Of a stretch of 64,000 nt of DNA, positions 55,978-64,000 are shown in pieces. Below the pieces are notes generated by a model that ran no database searches, was not told where the DNA came from, and saw nothing but the letters and a program-made list of their open reading frames with translations. Each line of letters begins with the position of its first letter. Positions within the stretch are counted from its first letter, which is position 1. A program made the position numbers and the translations under genes. This DNA is from Kaistia algarum (GTDB taxonomy: Bacteria > Pseudomonadota > Alphaproteobacteria > Rhizobiales > Kaistiaceae), in contig NZ_JAPKNJ010000001.1 in the NCBI RefSeq assembly GCF_026343945.1, positions 1,798,001 through 1,862,000 of the forward strand. Direction: 5' to 3'.

Positions 55978-56796
55978 TCAAAGCGTAAACTGCTCGCCGA
56001 GATAAAGACGGCGGACTTCCGGGCTCGCCACGATGTCGTGCGGGCGCCCTTCCATGAGCACTTCGCCCGAATGGATGATATAGGCGCGGTCGATGAGACC
56101 CAGCGTCTCGCGCACATTGTGGTCGGTGATCAGCACGCCGATGCCACGCGCCGTCAAATGGCGGACGAGGGCCTGGATGTCGCCGACCGCGATCGGATCG
56201 ATGCCCGCGAAGGGCTCGTCGAGCAGCATGAAGGCGGGGCGGCTGGCCAGCGCCCGGGCAATCTCGCAGCGCCGCCGCTCGCCACCGGAAAGCGCGATCG
56301 CCGGCGACTGGCGCAGATGCGAAATGTGGAATTCCTCGAGAAGGGAATCGAGTTCCTCCTCGCGCTTGTCGCGATCCGGCTCGACCACTTCGAGCACGGC
56401 GCGGATGTTCTGCTCGACCGTCAGGCCGCGAAAGATCGACGTCTCCTGCGGCAGATAGCCGATGCCGAGCCGGGCGCGGCGGTACATGGGCAATTGCGTG
56501 ACGTCATGGCCGTCAAGCTCGATGCGGCCCTGATCGGCCTGCACGAGGCCGGTGATCATATAGAAGATCGTGGTCTTGCCGGCGCCGTTCGGCCCCAGCA
56601 GGCCGACGGCCTCGCCGCGCGCCACCGCAAGGCTCGCCGAATAGACGACCCGCCGCCGACGGTAGCTCTTGCCGAGCCCGTGCGCGACCAGCCAGCCCGG
56701 CCCGCCGGCATCGGGCGCGTAGCGGGTCGCCTGCGGCTCGTCGCCAGCCTCGAATTCGACTTGCTTCGCCTTGCGGCCGGAGAAAAAGCCGGACAT
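55978..56796 (-). CDS. lptB: LPS export ABC transporter ATP-binding protein LptB
   Basis: A 272-residue ATPase. Walker [10 protein letters not shown] is at 68-76, with [20 protein letters not shown], the signature [19 protein letters not shown] and Walker [13 protein letters not shown]. It drives LPS extraction with LptFG. It has about 30 extra N-terminal residues ahead of the usual start near residue 34, as is common in rhizobia. It lies 45 bp after lptA and 76 bp before rpoN. Confidence 0.95.
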   Translation of the reverse strand: MSGFFSGRKAKQVEFEAGDEPQATRYAPDAGGPGWLVAHGLGKSYRRRRVVYSASLAVARGEAVGLLGPNGAGKTTIFYMITGLVQADQGRIELDGHDVTQLPMYRRARLGIGYLPQETSIFRGLTVEQNIRAVLEVVEPDRDKREEELDSLLEEFHISHLRQSPAIALSGGERRRCEIARALASRPAFMLLDEPFAGIDPIAVGDIQALVRHLTARGIGVLITDHNVRETLGLIDRAYIIHSGEVLMEGRPHDIVASPEVRRLYLGEQFTL

Positions 56797-56841
56797 GTCA
56801 GCGAACCTCCCGAGCCGCGCTCTGGCGCAAGACGCAGCGCG

Positions 56842-57501
56842 TCACGGTTTCGGCGCCGCGGCGGCGTCCGGCGTGCCGGGAGCACCAGGCGTCGACCCTG
56901 GCGTGAACACGCCGCGAATACGCCCGCCCGCCTTCTGATCGATACGGGCCTTGCCCGTCTCCATGTCCCAGACGAGCTTGTTGCCGGTTATGACGTTCGG
57001 GCCCTGGCTCAGCACGACATTGCCGGCGAGCGTCACCGTCTTGCCGACCATGTCGACGACGGCGGTGTCGCCGGTCGCCGTCTGGTCGCCGGAATTGACA
57101 TAGACTTTTCCGCTCGCCTCGATGCGCGTGAAGCTGCCGGCGCCCGGTAGGCCCGTATCGGCGCCGCCGCTCAGCTTGGCCGCCGTTTTCGCCGCCGTGG
57201 CGGCCGCCGCCGCTGCCGCGGGACTGGCCTTCTCGTCGGTCGAATAGATGGCGATCTTTCCGGCTTTCAGCACGGAGTCGCCCCGGGTCACCGTGACATT
57301 GCCGCTGAAGGTCGAGATCCTCTGGCCGTCCTTCTGGGCGACTTCGAGGGCATCGGCCTCGACATTCACGGGTCCGTCCGAATTGGACTTGAAACCCTTG
57401 AACATCTCGCCCGTGGTCTGGGCAGCGGCCAGGCCCGTCATCAACGGCACGGCGAGGCAAAGGGCTAGTATCAGGCGGGGGGTCGGCTTCGATCGTGTCA
57501 T
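56842..57501 (-). CDS. lptA: LPS transport periplasmic protein LptA
   Basis: A 219-residue periplasmic protein. A signal peptide of about 27 residues ends GLAAAQ, then the OstA/LptA beta-jellyroll has VNVEADALEVAQKDGQRIST, FSGNVTVTRGD and VDMVGKTVTLAGNVVLSQGP. An alanine-rich insert (about 93-110) interrupts the fold. It bridges LPS from the inner to the outer membrane. It starts 4 nt after the lptC stop. Confidence 0.92.
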   Translation of the reverse strand: MTRSKPTPRLILALCLAVPLMTGLAAAQTTGEMFKGFKSNSDGPVNVEADALEVAQKDGQRISTFSGNVTVTRGDSVLKAGKIAIYSTDEKASPAAAAAAATAAKTAAKLSGGADTGLPGAGSFTRIEASGKVYVNSGDQTATGDTAVVDMVGKTVTLAGNVVLSQGPNVITGNKLVWDMETGKARIDQKAGGRIRGVFTPGSTPGAPGTPDAAAAPKP

Positions 57502-57505
57502 TCGT

Positions 57506-58207
57506 TCACCGGGAAGGAGCGGCCGATTTGGTTTTCGATTCGTCAGGGACGGAATAGGTCACTTTAACACCGTTTGTGAACGATATCCGCTCTCCCTTGT
57601 CAGCAACGCGAACGCGCTCGGCGCGGATCCGGCTGCCCTGGGACTGGAAATCGATCGGCTGGTCGGTGGTCATCGTGCCGGCCGTCATGTCGATGTCGGC
57701 CGATTGCAGCTCGCCCGTTATGCCCGTCGTCGTGTTGAGCGTGATCTTGTCGGTCAGGACGATGCGCTGCTTGTCCGAATAATAGGTGCCGGTGCGGGCA
57801 AGTATCTTGGCCGACTGGCCGTCGCCGAAACCGATGGTCGCCGCGATATTGCTCAGAGTCACGACCTTCGTGTTCTCCAGCGACTGCTCGGCGCGGTCGG
57901 CACGAATTTCATAGGTGCGCCCGCCACTCAGAAAGCCAGAGACATGCGGGTTCTGCATGACGATCGAATTGCTCGTCAGGTCGATGGACGAGGCGGAGAA
58001 GCCCGGTACGCCTTCCGGCAGGATGTAGGCAACGAGAAAGAACGCGACGACGCCAACGATGCTCGCCAGCGGCAAAGCATATTTCAGGAAACGGACAAGC
58101 ATCGTGTGGCGCCGAGCCGACGCATAGCGCGCCGCGATTTCGGCGCGCGACTGCTCCAGCCACGCTTCGTCTTCATAGGCGTTCTGCGATTCGTCCAAGG
58201 AGACCAT
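57506..58207 (-). CDS. lptC: LPS export system protein LptC
   Basis: A 233-residue bitopic protein. One membrane helix (about 43-63, YALPLASIVGVVAFFLVAYI) is followed by the OstA-like periplasmic domain (VTLSNIAATIGFGDGQSAKI and RIVLTDKITLNTTTGITGEL). It hands LPS from LptBFG to LptA. It is the first lpt gene here, 63 bp after the RNase D gene, with lptA 4 nt downstream. Confidence 0.92.
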   Translation of the reverse strand: MVSLDESQNAYEDEAWLEQSRAEIAARYASARRHTMLVRFLKYALPLASIVGVVAFFLVAYILPEGVPGFSASSIDLTSNSIVMQNPHVSGFLSGGRTYEIRADRAEQSLENTKVVTLSNIAATIGFGDGQSAKILARTGTYYSDKQRIVLTDKITLNTTTGITGELQSADIDMTAGTMTTDQPIDFQSQGSRIRAERVRVADKGERISFTNGVKVTYSVPDESKTKSAAPSR

Positions 58208-58270
58208 TCGAGCTCCGGATATTGCGACGCACTAACCTACACGATTGTGGAAGATTGACGACCATCACCC

Positions 58271-58885
58271 TCACGAGTGGGCGAATATGTCCTCTTCGGC
58301 CCAGCCTGCAAGATCCAGCGCGGCGCGCGTCGGCAAGAAGCGGAAACAGGAATCAGCGAGCCCGATCCGCCCTTCCCGAGCGAGGCGCTCGTCGAGCCGG
58401 CTCTTCAGCGCGTGGAGATAAAGCACGTCGGAGGCGGCATAGGTCAGCTGTGCATCCGTCAGCGTCTCGGCCGCCCAGTCGGAACTTTGCTGCTGCTTCG
58501 AGAGATCGACGTCGAGCATCTCCTTGACCAGATCCTTGAGCCCGTGCCGGTCCGTATAGGTGCGCGTCAGGCGGGACGCGATCTTGGTGCAATAGACGGG
58601 GGCGACCGTGATGCCGAAGGTCTTGCCGAGCACTGCAACGTCGAAGCGCGCGAAATGGAAGATCTTTACAATGGTGGGATCGGTGAGCAAGCGGATCAGG
58701 TTGGGCGCCGTCGTCTGGCCAGGCGCAATCTGCACGACGTCGGCCGTGCCGTCGCCGGGCGAAAGCTGCACGACACAGAGCCTGTCGCGATGCGGGTTCA
58801 GACCGAGCGTCTCGGTATCGATCGCCACGGAATTGTCGTAGCGCGAAAGATCGGGCAGGTCGCCGCGATGCAGTCGGATCGTCAT
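58271..58885 (-). CDS. rnd: RNase D-like DEDDy 3'-5' exonuclease
   Basis: A 204-residue exonuclease domain. The catalytic acidic residues are Asp23 and Glu25 in AIDTETLGL, Asp82 in FHFARFDVA and Tyr149/Asp153 in LTYAASDVLYL. It lacks the HRDC domains of E. coli RNase D, as usual in alphaproteobacteria, so it is a short RNase D. It trims RNA 3' ends, including tRNA precursors. It heads the lpt-rpoN block. Confidence 0.92.
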   Translation of the reverse strand: MTIRLHRGDLPDLSRYDNSVAIDTETLGLNPHRDRLCVVQLSPGDGTADVVQIAPGQTTAPNLIRLLTDPTIVKIFHFARFDVAVLGKTFGITVAPVYCTKIASRLTRTYTDRHGLKDLVKEMLDVDLSKQQQSSDWAAETLTDAQLTYAASDVLYLHALKSRLDERLAREGRIGLADSCFRFLPTRAALDLAGWAEEDIFAHS

Positions 58886-58995
58886 GGTTCTCGCGTCCTC
58901 GCTCCGGTTTCGCAGCCGTCCTAGCGAAGCGCGCTCATTTCTGCAATGACGCTGGACACAGGTCGAATGGTCGCGACGACGCAGAGGAGCGCAGG

Positions 58996-60030
58996 ATGAT
59001 GAAACTCGAGGGTGAACCGGCGCCGCGTCCCATCCGCTGGGGGGTGCTCAGCACCGCCCGGATCGCGCGGCAGCGCGTGGTCCCGGCCCTGCTGAAGAGC
59101 GCCTCGACGGAAGTCGTCGCGGTGGCCTCGCGCTCCCTGGAGAACGCCCGCGGCTTTGCCGACGCCTTCGGAATCGCCCGCGCCTACGGCTCCTACAACG
59201 AGCTGCTGGACGATCCCGAAATCGACGTCATCTATAACGCCCTGCCCAACCATCTCCATGCGGTGACCGTCCGCGCGGCTCTTGAGAAGGGCAAGCATGT
59301 GCTCTGCGAGAAGCCCATGGGCGTGAACCGGGAGGAGATCGCCGCCATCAGGCCGGCGGCCCGAGGGCTGCACGTCGCCGAGGCCTTCATGTTTCGCCAT
59401 CATCCGCAATGGCACGAGGTGCGACGCCTCCTCGACGCCGACCGGATCGGACCGCTGCGTCTGGTGCAGGGCTTCTTCTCGTTCCTGAATGTCGATCCGG
59501 CCAATATCCGCAACCGAGTCGAGACCGGCGGTGGTGCGCTGCTGGACATCGGCTGCTATGTCGTCGCCGCCGCGCGGTTCCTCTTTCGCGCCGAACCGAT
59601 CCGCGTCCTGGCGCTGATCGACCGCGATCCGGCCATGGGCACCGACCGGGCAGCGAGCTTTCTCGCAGATTTCGGCGAGGGACGGCAGCTGTCGGCGACC
59701 GTCTCCACGCAGACCTTCCGTCACCAGCGCATCGCCATCGTGGGAACCAGCGGCCGGATCGAGATGCCGACACCGTTTTCTGCGCCGACCGACGAGGCGG
59801 CTCACATTACGATCGATACGCACGGCCCCGGCCATCCCGGCGAGACGATCGCGCTGCCGCCGGTCGATCAATATGCCCTGCAGGCGGAGGCGTTCTCCCG
59901 CGCCGTGGCGGGCACAGGTCCCTGGCATTTCGGCATTGATGACGCGATCGCGAACATGGCCGTACTCGACGCATTGTTCCGATCCGAGTCCTCTGGAACA
60001 TGGGAACGGCCCGTGTCGGAGGCTTCTTGA
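58996..60030 (+). CDS. Gfo/Idh/MocA-family oxidoreductase
   Basis: A 344-residue dehydrogenase. The Rossmann start is IRWGVLSTARIARQRVVPAL, followed by [40 protein letters not shown] and GGGALLDIGCYVVAAARFLF. It resembles the branch with D-xylose and scyllo-inositol dehydrogenases; the substrate is not certain. AGGAGCGCAGG precedes the ATG pair at 58996/58999. It is a single gene, divergent from rnd, with a hairpin (60036-60049) just after its stop. Confidence 0.88.
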   Translation: MMKLEGEPAPRPIRWGVLSTARIARQRVVPALLKSASTEVVAVASRSLENARGFADAFGIARAYGSYNELLDDPEIDVIYNALPNHLHAVTVRAALEKGKHVLCEKPMGVNREEIAAIRPAARGLHVAEAFMFRHHPQWHEVRRLLDADRIGPLRLVQGFFSFLNVDPANIRNRVETGGGALLDIGCYVVAAARFLFRAEPIRVLALIDRDPAMGTDRAASFLADFGEGRQLSATVSTQTFRHQRIAIVGTSGRIEMPTPFSAPTDEAAHITIDTHGPGHPGETIALPPVDQYALQAEAFSRAVAGTGPWHFGIDDAIANMAVLDALFRSESSGTWERPVSEAS

Positions 60031-60129
60031 AGGCCGGTCCGCACGGACCATATAGATGAAGCGGAAACGTTCCGCCGGATGCCTCCTATAGGGTCCGTAG
60101 ACAAGGTCGCTTGGTGGAAGGACTTTGTG
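60031..60129 (+). promoter_or_regulatory. Candidate ROSE-like RNA thermometer and leader of hsp20
   Basis: The 99-nt leader has three stems. GGTCCG-CA-CGGACC is at 60036-60049, GCGGAA-ACG-TTCCGC at 60061-60075 and a final weak hairpin at 60106-60123. In the last one GTC(G)CTT pairs with AAGGAC, with a bulged G, so the Shine-Dalgarno region GGAAGGA is masked. TCGCT at 60107-60111 fits the ROSE consensus U(U/C)GCU. ROSE elements melt at heat-shock temperature and expose the ribosome site of small heat-shock genes in rhizobia. The first hairpin may instead end the gene before. Confidence 0.55.
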
Positions 60130-60558
60130 ATGTCGCGTGTTTCGGGCTTTTCCAGCCCGCTGCTTCTGGGGTTCGACGAGATCGAGCGCGTGCTCGACCG
60201 CGTCGCCAAGGCGTCTGGTGACGGCTATCCGCCCTATAATATCGAGCGGATCGCCAAGACCGATACAAACGACGAATGCCTTCGCATTACCCTGGCGGTC
60301 GCGGGTTTCTCTCGTGAATCGCTGGATGTGACGGTCGAGGAGAACCAGCTCGTCATTCGCGGCCGTCAGGTCGACGATCGCGAGCGGATCTACCTGCATC
60401 GCGGCATCGCGGCGCGGCAGTTCCAGAAGACCTTCGTCCTCGCCGATGGCATCGAAATCGTTTCTGCCGAACTGAAGGATGGGCTGCTCGCCATCGACCT
60501 AGCCCGGCCGACGCCCGAGCGTATCATCCGAAGAATTGAGATCGCGGCGCGCGACTGA
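60130..60558 (+). CDS. Small heat-shock protein, Hsp20/IbpA family
   Basis: A 142-residue class A small heat-shock protein. Residues 1-35 form the short N-arm (SRVSGFSSPLLLGFDEIERV), 38-130 the alpha-crystallin domain (PPYNIERIAKTDTNDECLRI, LDVTVEENQLVIRGRQ, LHRGIAARQFQKTFVL). It ends with a short tail (TPERIIRRIEI) bearing the I-x-I-like motif. It holds unfolded proteins during heat stress. ATG at 60130 follows GGAAGGA. A DUF1150 gene comes 37 bp after, a typical rhizobial pair. Confidence 0.92.
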   Translation: MSRVSGFSSPLLLGFDEIERVLDRVAKASGDGYPPYNIERIAKTDTNDECLRITLAVAGFSRESLDVTVEENQLVIRGRQVDDRERIYLHRGIAARQFQKTFVLADGIEIVSAELKDGLLAIDLARPTPERIIRRIEIAARD

Positions 60559-60595
60559 CCGCCGATCCCTTTCTCGCTCAATCGAGGAGACAACT

Positions 60596-60847
60596 ATGTC
60601 AGAACCCCGCAACGTCATGACGCCCGAGAATTTCGCCGGCCTCGGCAACGGACAGATCGCGTTCGTCCGACCGGTGTCGTCGGACGAGATCCGCCAGTTC
60701 TTCCCCAACGCCCCCGCCGTCCAGCCCGGCCAGAACTTCTGGGCCTTGCTCGACGCGGCCGGCTCGCCGCTGATGATTTCGGATAGTCGCGAGGCGATCG
60801 TGATGAACGCCCGCGAGAACGATCTCGAGGCTGTCAGCCTGCATTGA
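60596..60847 (+). CDS. DUF1150-family protein
   Basis: An 83-residue protein of the DUF1150 family, with FAGLGNGQIAFVRPVSSDEI, FPNAPAVQPGQNFWALLDAA and MISDSREAIVMNARENDLEA. The function is unknown. The gene is usually found right after hsp20 in alphaproteobacteria and is probably co-transcribed and heat-inducible. GAGGAGAC precedes the ATG at 60596. Confidence 0.9.
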   Translation: MSEPRNVMTPENFAGLGNGQIAFVRPVSSDEIRQFFPNAPAVQPGQNFWALLDAAGSPLMISDSREAIVMNARENDLEAVSLH

Positions 60848-60871
60848 GGCTGCCTCGCGGCCGCGGCTCGC

Positions 60872-61420
60872 TTACCTCGTCCAGATGGTGAGCGAGACGC
60901 GGGCCGCCGGATCGAGGTCCCGGCTTGTCGCGGGATGAAGGCCGTGGCTGGCCAGCAGCCGCTCCGCTGAACCCGCCACCCAGACGCGTGTGAACACTGG
61001 CACGCCCTTCGGGATGACGACGCCGCGCTTGCGCACCAGGTGGAAGGCGTCGAAGCCGAGGGACAGGAAAAGATCGTTGACCCGCCGCCCGCCCGGCACG
61101 GCGATCAGACCGCCTTCCGGGGCCACAATCCGCAATACCTCGCCAAGCGAGGCCTGGCCGGGGTTCCACCACCAGGCATCCGGCCGATGCTCAATCCCAT
61201 CGACGCGGGAAGAAACCACGAGGCGGCGGCGCCCGCGCGAATTGGGATGGGCCTCGTGGCCTCCTCGTCCCAGAACGGTCAGGACCGCCCGATCGAGCTC
61301 CAGCTGGAAGTAGTTCCAGTCGGTCTCGTTGCGCAGCGAATCCGGCATTCGCCCGTCCGGACCGGCGATGCAATCATTGTCGGAAATGATCGCATGGCCG
61401 TGGATTTCATAGCGCGGCAT
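60872..61420 (-). CDS. Dihydrofolate-reductase-like protein
   Basis: A 182-residue protein with the DHFR/RibD-C fold pattern: YEIHGHAIISDNDCIAGPDG at the start, VLTVLGRGGHEAHPNSRGRR, RLVVSSRVDGIEHRPDAWWW and GGLIAVPGGRRVNDLFLSLG with the second nucleotide-binding segment. It lacks clear FolA active-site motifs (no WPLPDL-type segment), so the substrate is probably another pteridine or pyrimidine, or unknown. I start at ATG 61420; GTG 61429 is an alternative. It is convergent with the DUF1150 gene and downstream of pheT. Confidence 0.6.
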   Translation of the reverse strand: MPRYEIHGHAIISDNDCIAGPDGRMPDSLRNETDWNYFQLELDRAVLTVLGRGGHEAHPNSRGRRRLVVSSRVDGIEHRPDAWWWNPGQASLGEVLRIVAPEGGLIAVPGGRRVNDLFLSLGFDAFHLVRKRGVVIPKGVPVFTRVWVAGSAERLLASHGLHPATSRDLDPAARVSLTIWTR

Positions 61421-61524
61421 TCCAAGCACCCGTTTCGTAAGAACCGTGCGAAGGGGTCTCCGCGCGGTTAGTCACGGTATGCCGCCGGGCCCGATTCCGG
61501 GTCCGCCGTCTTCTCAAGGGCCCA

Positions 61525-63942
61525 TCAGGCCCGCAGCACCCCACCGGTCGCCTTGGCAACCTGGACGATGATCTTCTTCGAGACCAGGTCGATCTCCTCC
61601 TCGGTCAAGGTCCGCTCGCTCGGCTGAAGCGTCACCTCGATCGCCACCGACTTCTTGTCGGCGCCAATCGACGGACCCTCGAACAGATCGAATATGCTCG
61701 CCGCCGCGATGAGGTTCTTGTCGGCAGACTGCGCCGCCCTGACGATCTTCGCCGACTCGACCGAACGCTCGACCACGAAGGCGAAGTCGCGCCGGACCGG
61801 CTGCAGCGAGGTCAGGTCGATCGCCGGCTTGGTGCGGGTCGGGCGACTCTTGGGCGCGGGAATCGCGCCCAGCACGATCTCGAAGCCCGCCACCGGTCCT
61901 TCGATGTCGAGGATTTCCAGCGTCGCGGGGTGGAATTCGCCGAACCAGCCGATGACGTTCTGCGGCCCGAGCTGGATCGTCGCCGACCGCCCGGGATGGA
62001 ACCAGGCCGGCCCGCCGGGAACGATCTGCATCCGGTCGACCGCTGCGCCGAGCGAGTCGAGCAGTGCCAGCGCATCGGCCTTGACGTCGAAGACGCCGAC
62101 CGGTGCCGCCTTGCCCTGCCAGTGACGACCTGCGGCCGAAACGCCTGCTGTGCCGCGGCGAACGCCGGAGGCTGCGATGATCTGGTCGGATGGCCGCGTG
62201 CCCCGGAAGGCCTGCCCGACCTCGAATAGCGCCGCATCGTCATGGCCGCGATCGGCATTGCGCTGGACCGCCAACAGCAGACCCGGCAGCAGGCTCGGCC
62301 GCATGTCGGACATGTCGGTCGAGATCGGATTGGCCAGCGCCAGCGCGGGAGCGCCGCCGCCGAAGGCTTCCGCGGCCCGCTTGGCAACGAAGGACCAGGT
62401 CACGGCCTCGACGAGCCCCCGCGCGGCGAGGATGCGCTTGGCGCGGCGCGTGCGGCCCTGCAGCAGCGTCAGCACCGGACGCGTCACGTCATCAGACTTC
62501 GGCAGCGGCGTTGAGGGCACGCGGTCGACGCCGACGATGCGCATCACCTCCTCGACGAGGTCCGCCTTGCCGTCGATATCAGGCCGCCAGGACGGCGCCA
62601 CGGCCGTCAGGACCGGAGCCGAACCGGAAAGACCAAAACCCAGCGCCGTCAACACGGCGCGGATCTCGTCCTCGCTCGGATCGATGCCGGCAAGGCGCTT
62701 CACCTCGGCGATCGGGAAGGCGACCGAACGATGCGGCTGCGGCACCGTGCCGGCGACGACGATGTCGCTCGGCGTCCCACCGCAAAGGTCGAGCACCAGC
62801 TTGGTCGCAAGCTCCAGGCCCGGCAGCATGAAGGCCGGGTCGACGCCGCGCTCGAAACGGTAGCGCGCATCGGAATTGATGCCGAGCTTGCGACCGGTCT
62901 GCGCGATGGCCAGCGGCTCCCACAGCGCCGATTCGATCAAGACGTCGACGGTATCTTCGGAACAGCCCGAGGCCTCGCCACCCATAATGCCGGCGAGCGA
63001 TTCGACGCCATGATCGTCGGCGATGACGCACATCGACGGATCGAGGGCATAGGTCCGCCCGTCCAGCGCCAGCAGGCCCTCACCGTCGCGGGCACGTCGC
63101 ACGGTGAGATGGCCGTGGACCTTGGCCGCGTCGAAGACATGCAGCGGCCGGCCGCGATCGAAGGTCAGATAATTGGTGATGTCGACCAGCGCGTTGATCG
63201 GGCGCAGCCCGATGGCACGCAGCTTGGCTTGCAGCCAATCCGGTGAAGGGCCGTTCTTCACGCCGCGCACGAGGCGTAGGCCGAAGGCCGGGCAGAGCGA
63301 GGGCGTATCACCGAAATCGAGCGTCACGCCGACGGGACAGGGGAACGTCCCGGCGACGGGAGTGACCGCGCCGTCCTTCAGGGTTCCAAGGCCAGCGGCG
63401 GCCAGATCCCGCGCGACGCCGTAGACACCGAGGCAATCGGAGCGGTTGGGCGTGATCGCGATGTCGATAACCGGATCGGCGAGACCGGCCCACTCGGCAT
63501 AGGGTGTGCCAACCGGCGCGTCGTCCGGAAGGTCGATGATGCCGTCATGATCCTCGGAAAGCTCGAGCTCCGCGGCCGAGCACAGCATGCCGTGGCTCTC
63601 GACGCCGCGGATCGTGCCGACAGCAAGCGTGATGTTCTTGCCGGGAATATAGGTGCCGGCGGGCGAGAACACGCTCTTCATGCCGGTGCGCGCATTCGGG
63701 GCGCCGCAGACGACCTGCACCGGCTCGCCCGAGCCCGTATCGACCATGCAGACGCGCAGCCGGTCGGCATTGGGGTGCTGAACGGCCGAGACGACATAGG
63801 CGATCGTGAACGGCGCGAGTTGCTTCGCCTTGTCCTCGACGCCCTCGACCTCCAGCCCGATCCGCGTCAACCCCTCGGCGATCGCGTCGACGGAAGCCTC
63901 GGTGTCGAGATGTTCCTTGAGCCAGGAGAGGGTGAATTTCAT
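61525..63942 (-). CDS. pheT: Phenylalanyl-tRNA synthetase beta subunit
   Basis: An 805-residue PheT, full length. It has the N-terminal tRNA-binding EMAP-like domain ([40 protein letters not shown]), the B3/B4 editing region ([20 protein letters not shown]), B5 and the C-terminal anticodon-binding domain ([20 protein letters not shown]). With PheS it charges tRNA-Phe. It starts 10 bp after the end of pheS, so both are in one operon. Confidence 0.97.
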   Translation of the reverse strand: MKFTLSWLKEHLDTEASVDAIAEGLTRIGLEVEGVEDKAKQLAPFTIAYVVSAVQHPNADRLRVCMVDTGSGEPVQVVCGAPNARTGMKSVFSPAGTYIPGKNITLAVGTIRGVESHGMLCSAAELELSEDHDGIIDLPDDAPVGTPYAEWAGLADPVIDIAITPNRSDCLGVYGVARDLAAAGLGTLKDGAVTPVAGTFPCPVGVTLDFGDTPSLCPAFGLRLVRGVKNGPSPDWLQAKLRAIGLRPINALVDITNYLTFDRGRPLHVFDAAKVHGHLTVRRARDGEGLLALDGRTYALDPSMCVIADDHGVESLAGIMGGEASGCSEDTVDVLIESALWEPLAIAQTGRKLGINSDARYRFERGVDPAFMLPGLELATKLVLDLCGGTPSDIVVAGTVPQPHRSVAFPIAEVKRLAGIDPSEDEIRAVLTALGFGLSGSAPVLTAVAPSWRPDIDGKADLVEEVMRIVGVDRVPSTPLPKSDDVTRPVLTLLQGRTRRAKRILAARGLVEAVTWSFVAKRAAEAFGGGAPALALANPISTDMSDMRPSLLPGLLLAVQRNADRGHDDAALFEVGQAFRGTRPSDQIIAASGVRRGTAGVSAAGRHWQGKAAPVGVFDVKADALALLDSLGAAVDRMQIVPGGPAWFHPGRSATIQLGPQNVIGWFGEFHPATLEILDIEGPVAGFEIVLGAIPAPKSRPTRTKPAIDLTSLQPVRRDFAFVVERSVESAKIVRAAQSADKNLIAAASIFDLFEGPSIGADKKSVAIEVTLQPSERTLTEEEIDLVSKKIIVQVAKATGGVLRA

Positions 63943-63952
63943 GTCGCTCTCC

Positions 63953-64000
63953 TTACGAACTCAAACCGCTCACGAGGCTTGGAATATCCAGCGGGCGGAA
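63953..64000 (-). CDS. pheS: Phenylalanyl-tRNA synthetase alpha subunit, C-terminal end
   Basis: Only the last 15 codons and the stop are in the window. On the minus strand they read [15 protein letters not shown] and then TAA, which matches the conserved C-terminus of PheS. The pheT gene begins 10 bp on. The rest of the gene lies beyond the right edge. Confidence 0.8.
   Translation of the reverse strand, partial: FRPLDIPSLVSGLSS

Noticed and set aside
60061-60075. GCGGAAACGTTCCGC as a further LacI operator
   Set aside because: The centre is odd (ACG), not the even ACGT of TGGAACGTTCCA, and it fits better as a hairpin in the hsp20 leader.

Overview
The window is one stretch of high-GC bacterial chromosome. 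It looks like an alphaproteobacterium of the order Hyphomicrobiales (Rhizobiales). The main reasons are the gene order rnd-lptC-lptA-lptB-rpoN-hpf-ptsN, an Hsp20/DUF1150 pair, an imuA-imuB-dnaE2 mutasome with an alphaproteobacterial LexA box (GAAC-N7-GAAC), many sugar ABC transporters with LacI regulators, and rhizobial-type palindromic intergenic repeats. I cannot name the genus. No tRNA, rRNA, CRISPR array, prophage or insertion sequence was seen.

Left part (1-24.7 kb): the first codons of a ugpB-like binding protein; a large three-domain protein (cyclic-nucleotide-binding domain, DUF924, 1-Cys peroxiredoxin); a WYL regulator with VOC and EVE proteins; an otnI/denD pair for four-carbon sugar acids; a UvrD-like helicase; manC; a beta-hydroxyacid dehydrogenase; a small XRE protein; a YihY membrane protein; a Dcp-type peptidase; a PfkB kinase; an unrecognised 349-residue protein; a nucleoside hydrolase; priA; a class A penicillin-binding protein; a J-domain protein and a TIM-barrel isomerase.

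24.9-30.5 kb: SOS-controlled translesion synthesis cassette imuA-imuB-dnaE2, with a perfect LexA box directly behind a plausible promoter.

30.5-45.8 kb (all minus strand): a long catabolic cluster. In transcription order it is LacI regulator, Gfo/Idh dehydrogenase, CoA-transferase, enoyl-CoA hydratase, aldehyde dehydrogenase, a glucose/mannose-type ABC importer (binding protein, two permeases, ATPase), a repeat island, GMC oxidoreductase, SDR, second GMC oxidoreductase and a Dabb protein. Three copies of the same 12-bp palindrome TGGAACGTTCCA tie the two ends together. The substrate is unknown; a sugar-like uptake system joined to CoA-ester chemistry is the most interesting metabolic feature here.

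46.0-52.3 kb: a second sugar locus. A divergent LacI repressor faces a Gfo/Idh dehydrogenase, a TIM-barrel isomerase and a CUT2-type ABC importer, with two GTAAACGTTTAC-like operators in the shared promoter region.

52.4-64 kb: housekeeping and stress genes. A DUF3833 protein is followed by the RNase D / LPS transport / sigma-54 / ribosome hibernation / PTS-Ntr block on the minus strand. Then come a third Gfo/Idh protein, an hsp20-DUF1150 pair behind a likely ROSE-type RNA thermometer, a DHFR-like protein, pheT, and the last codons of pheS at the window edge.
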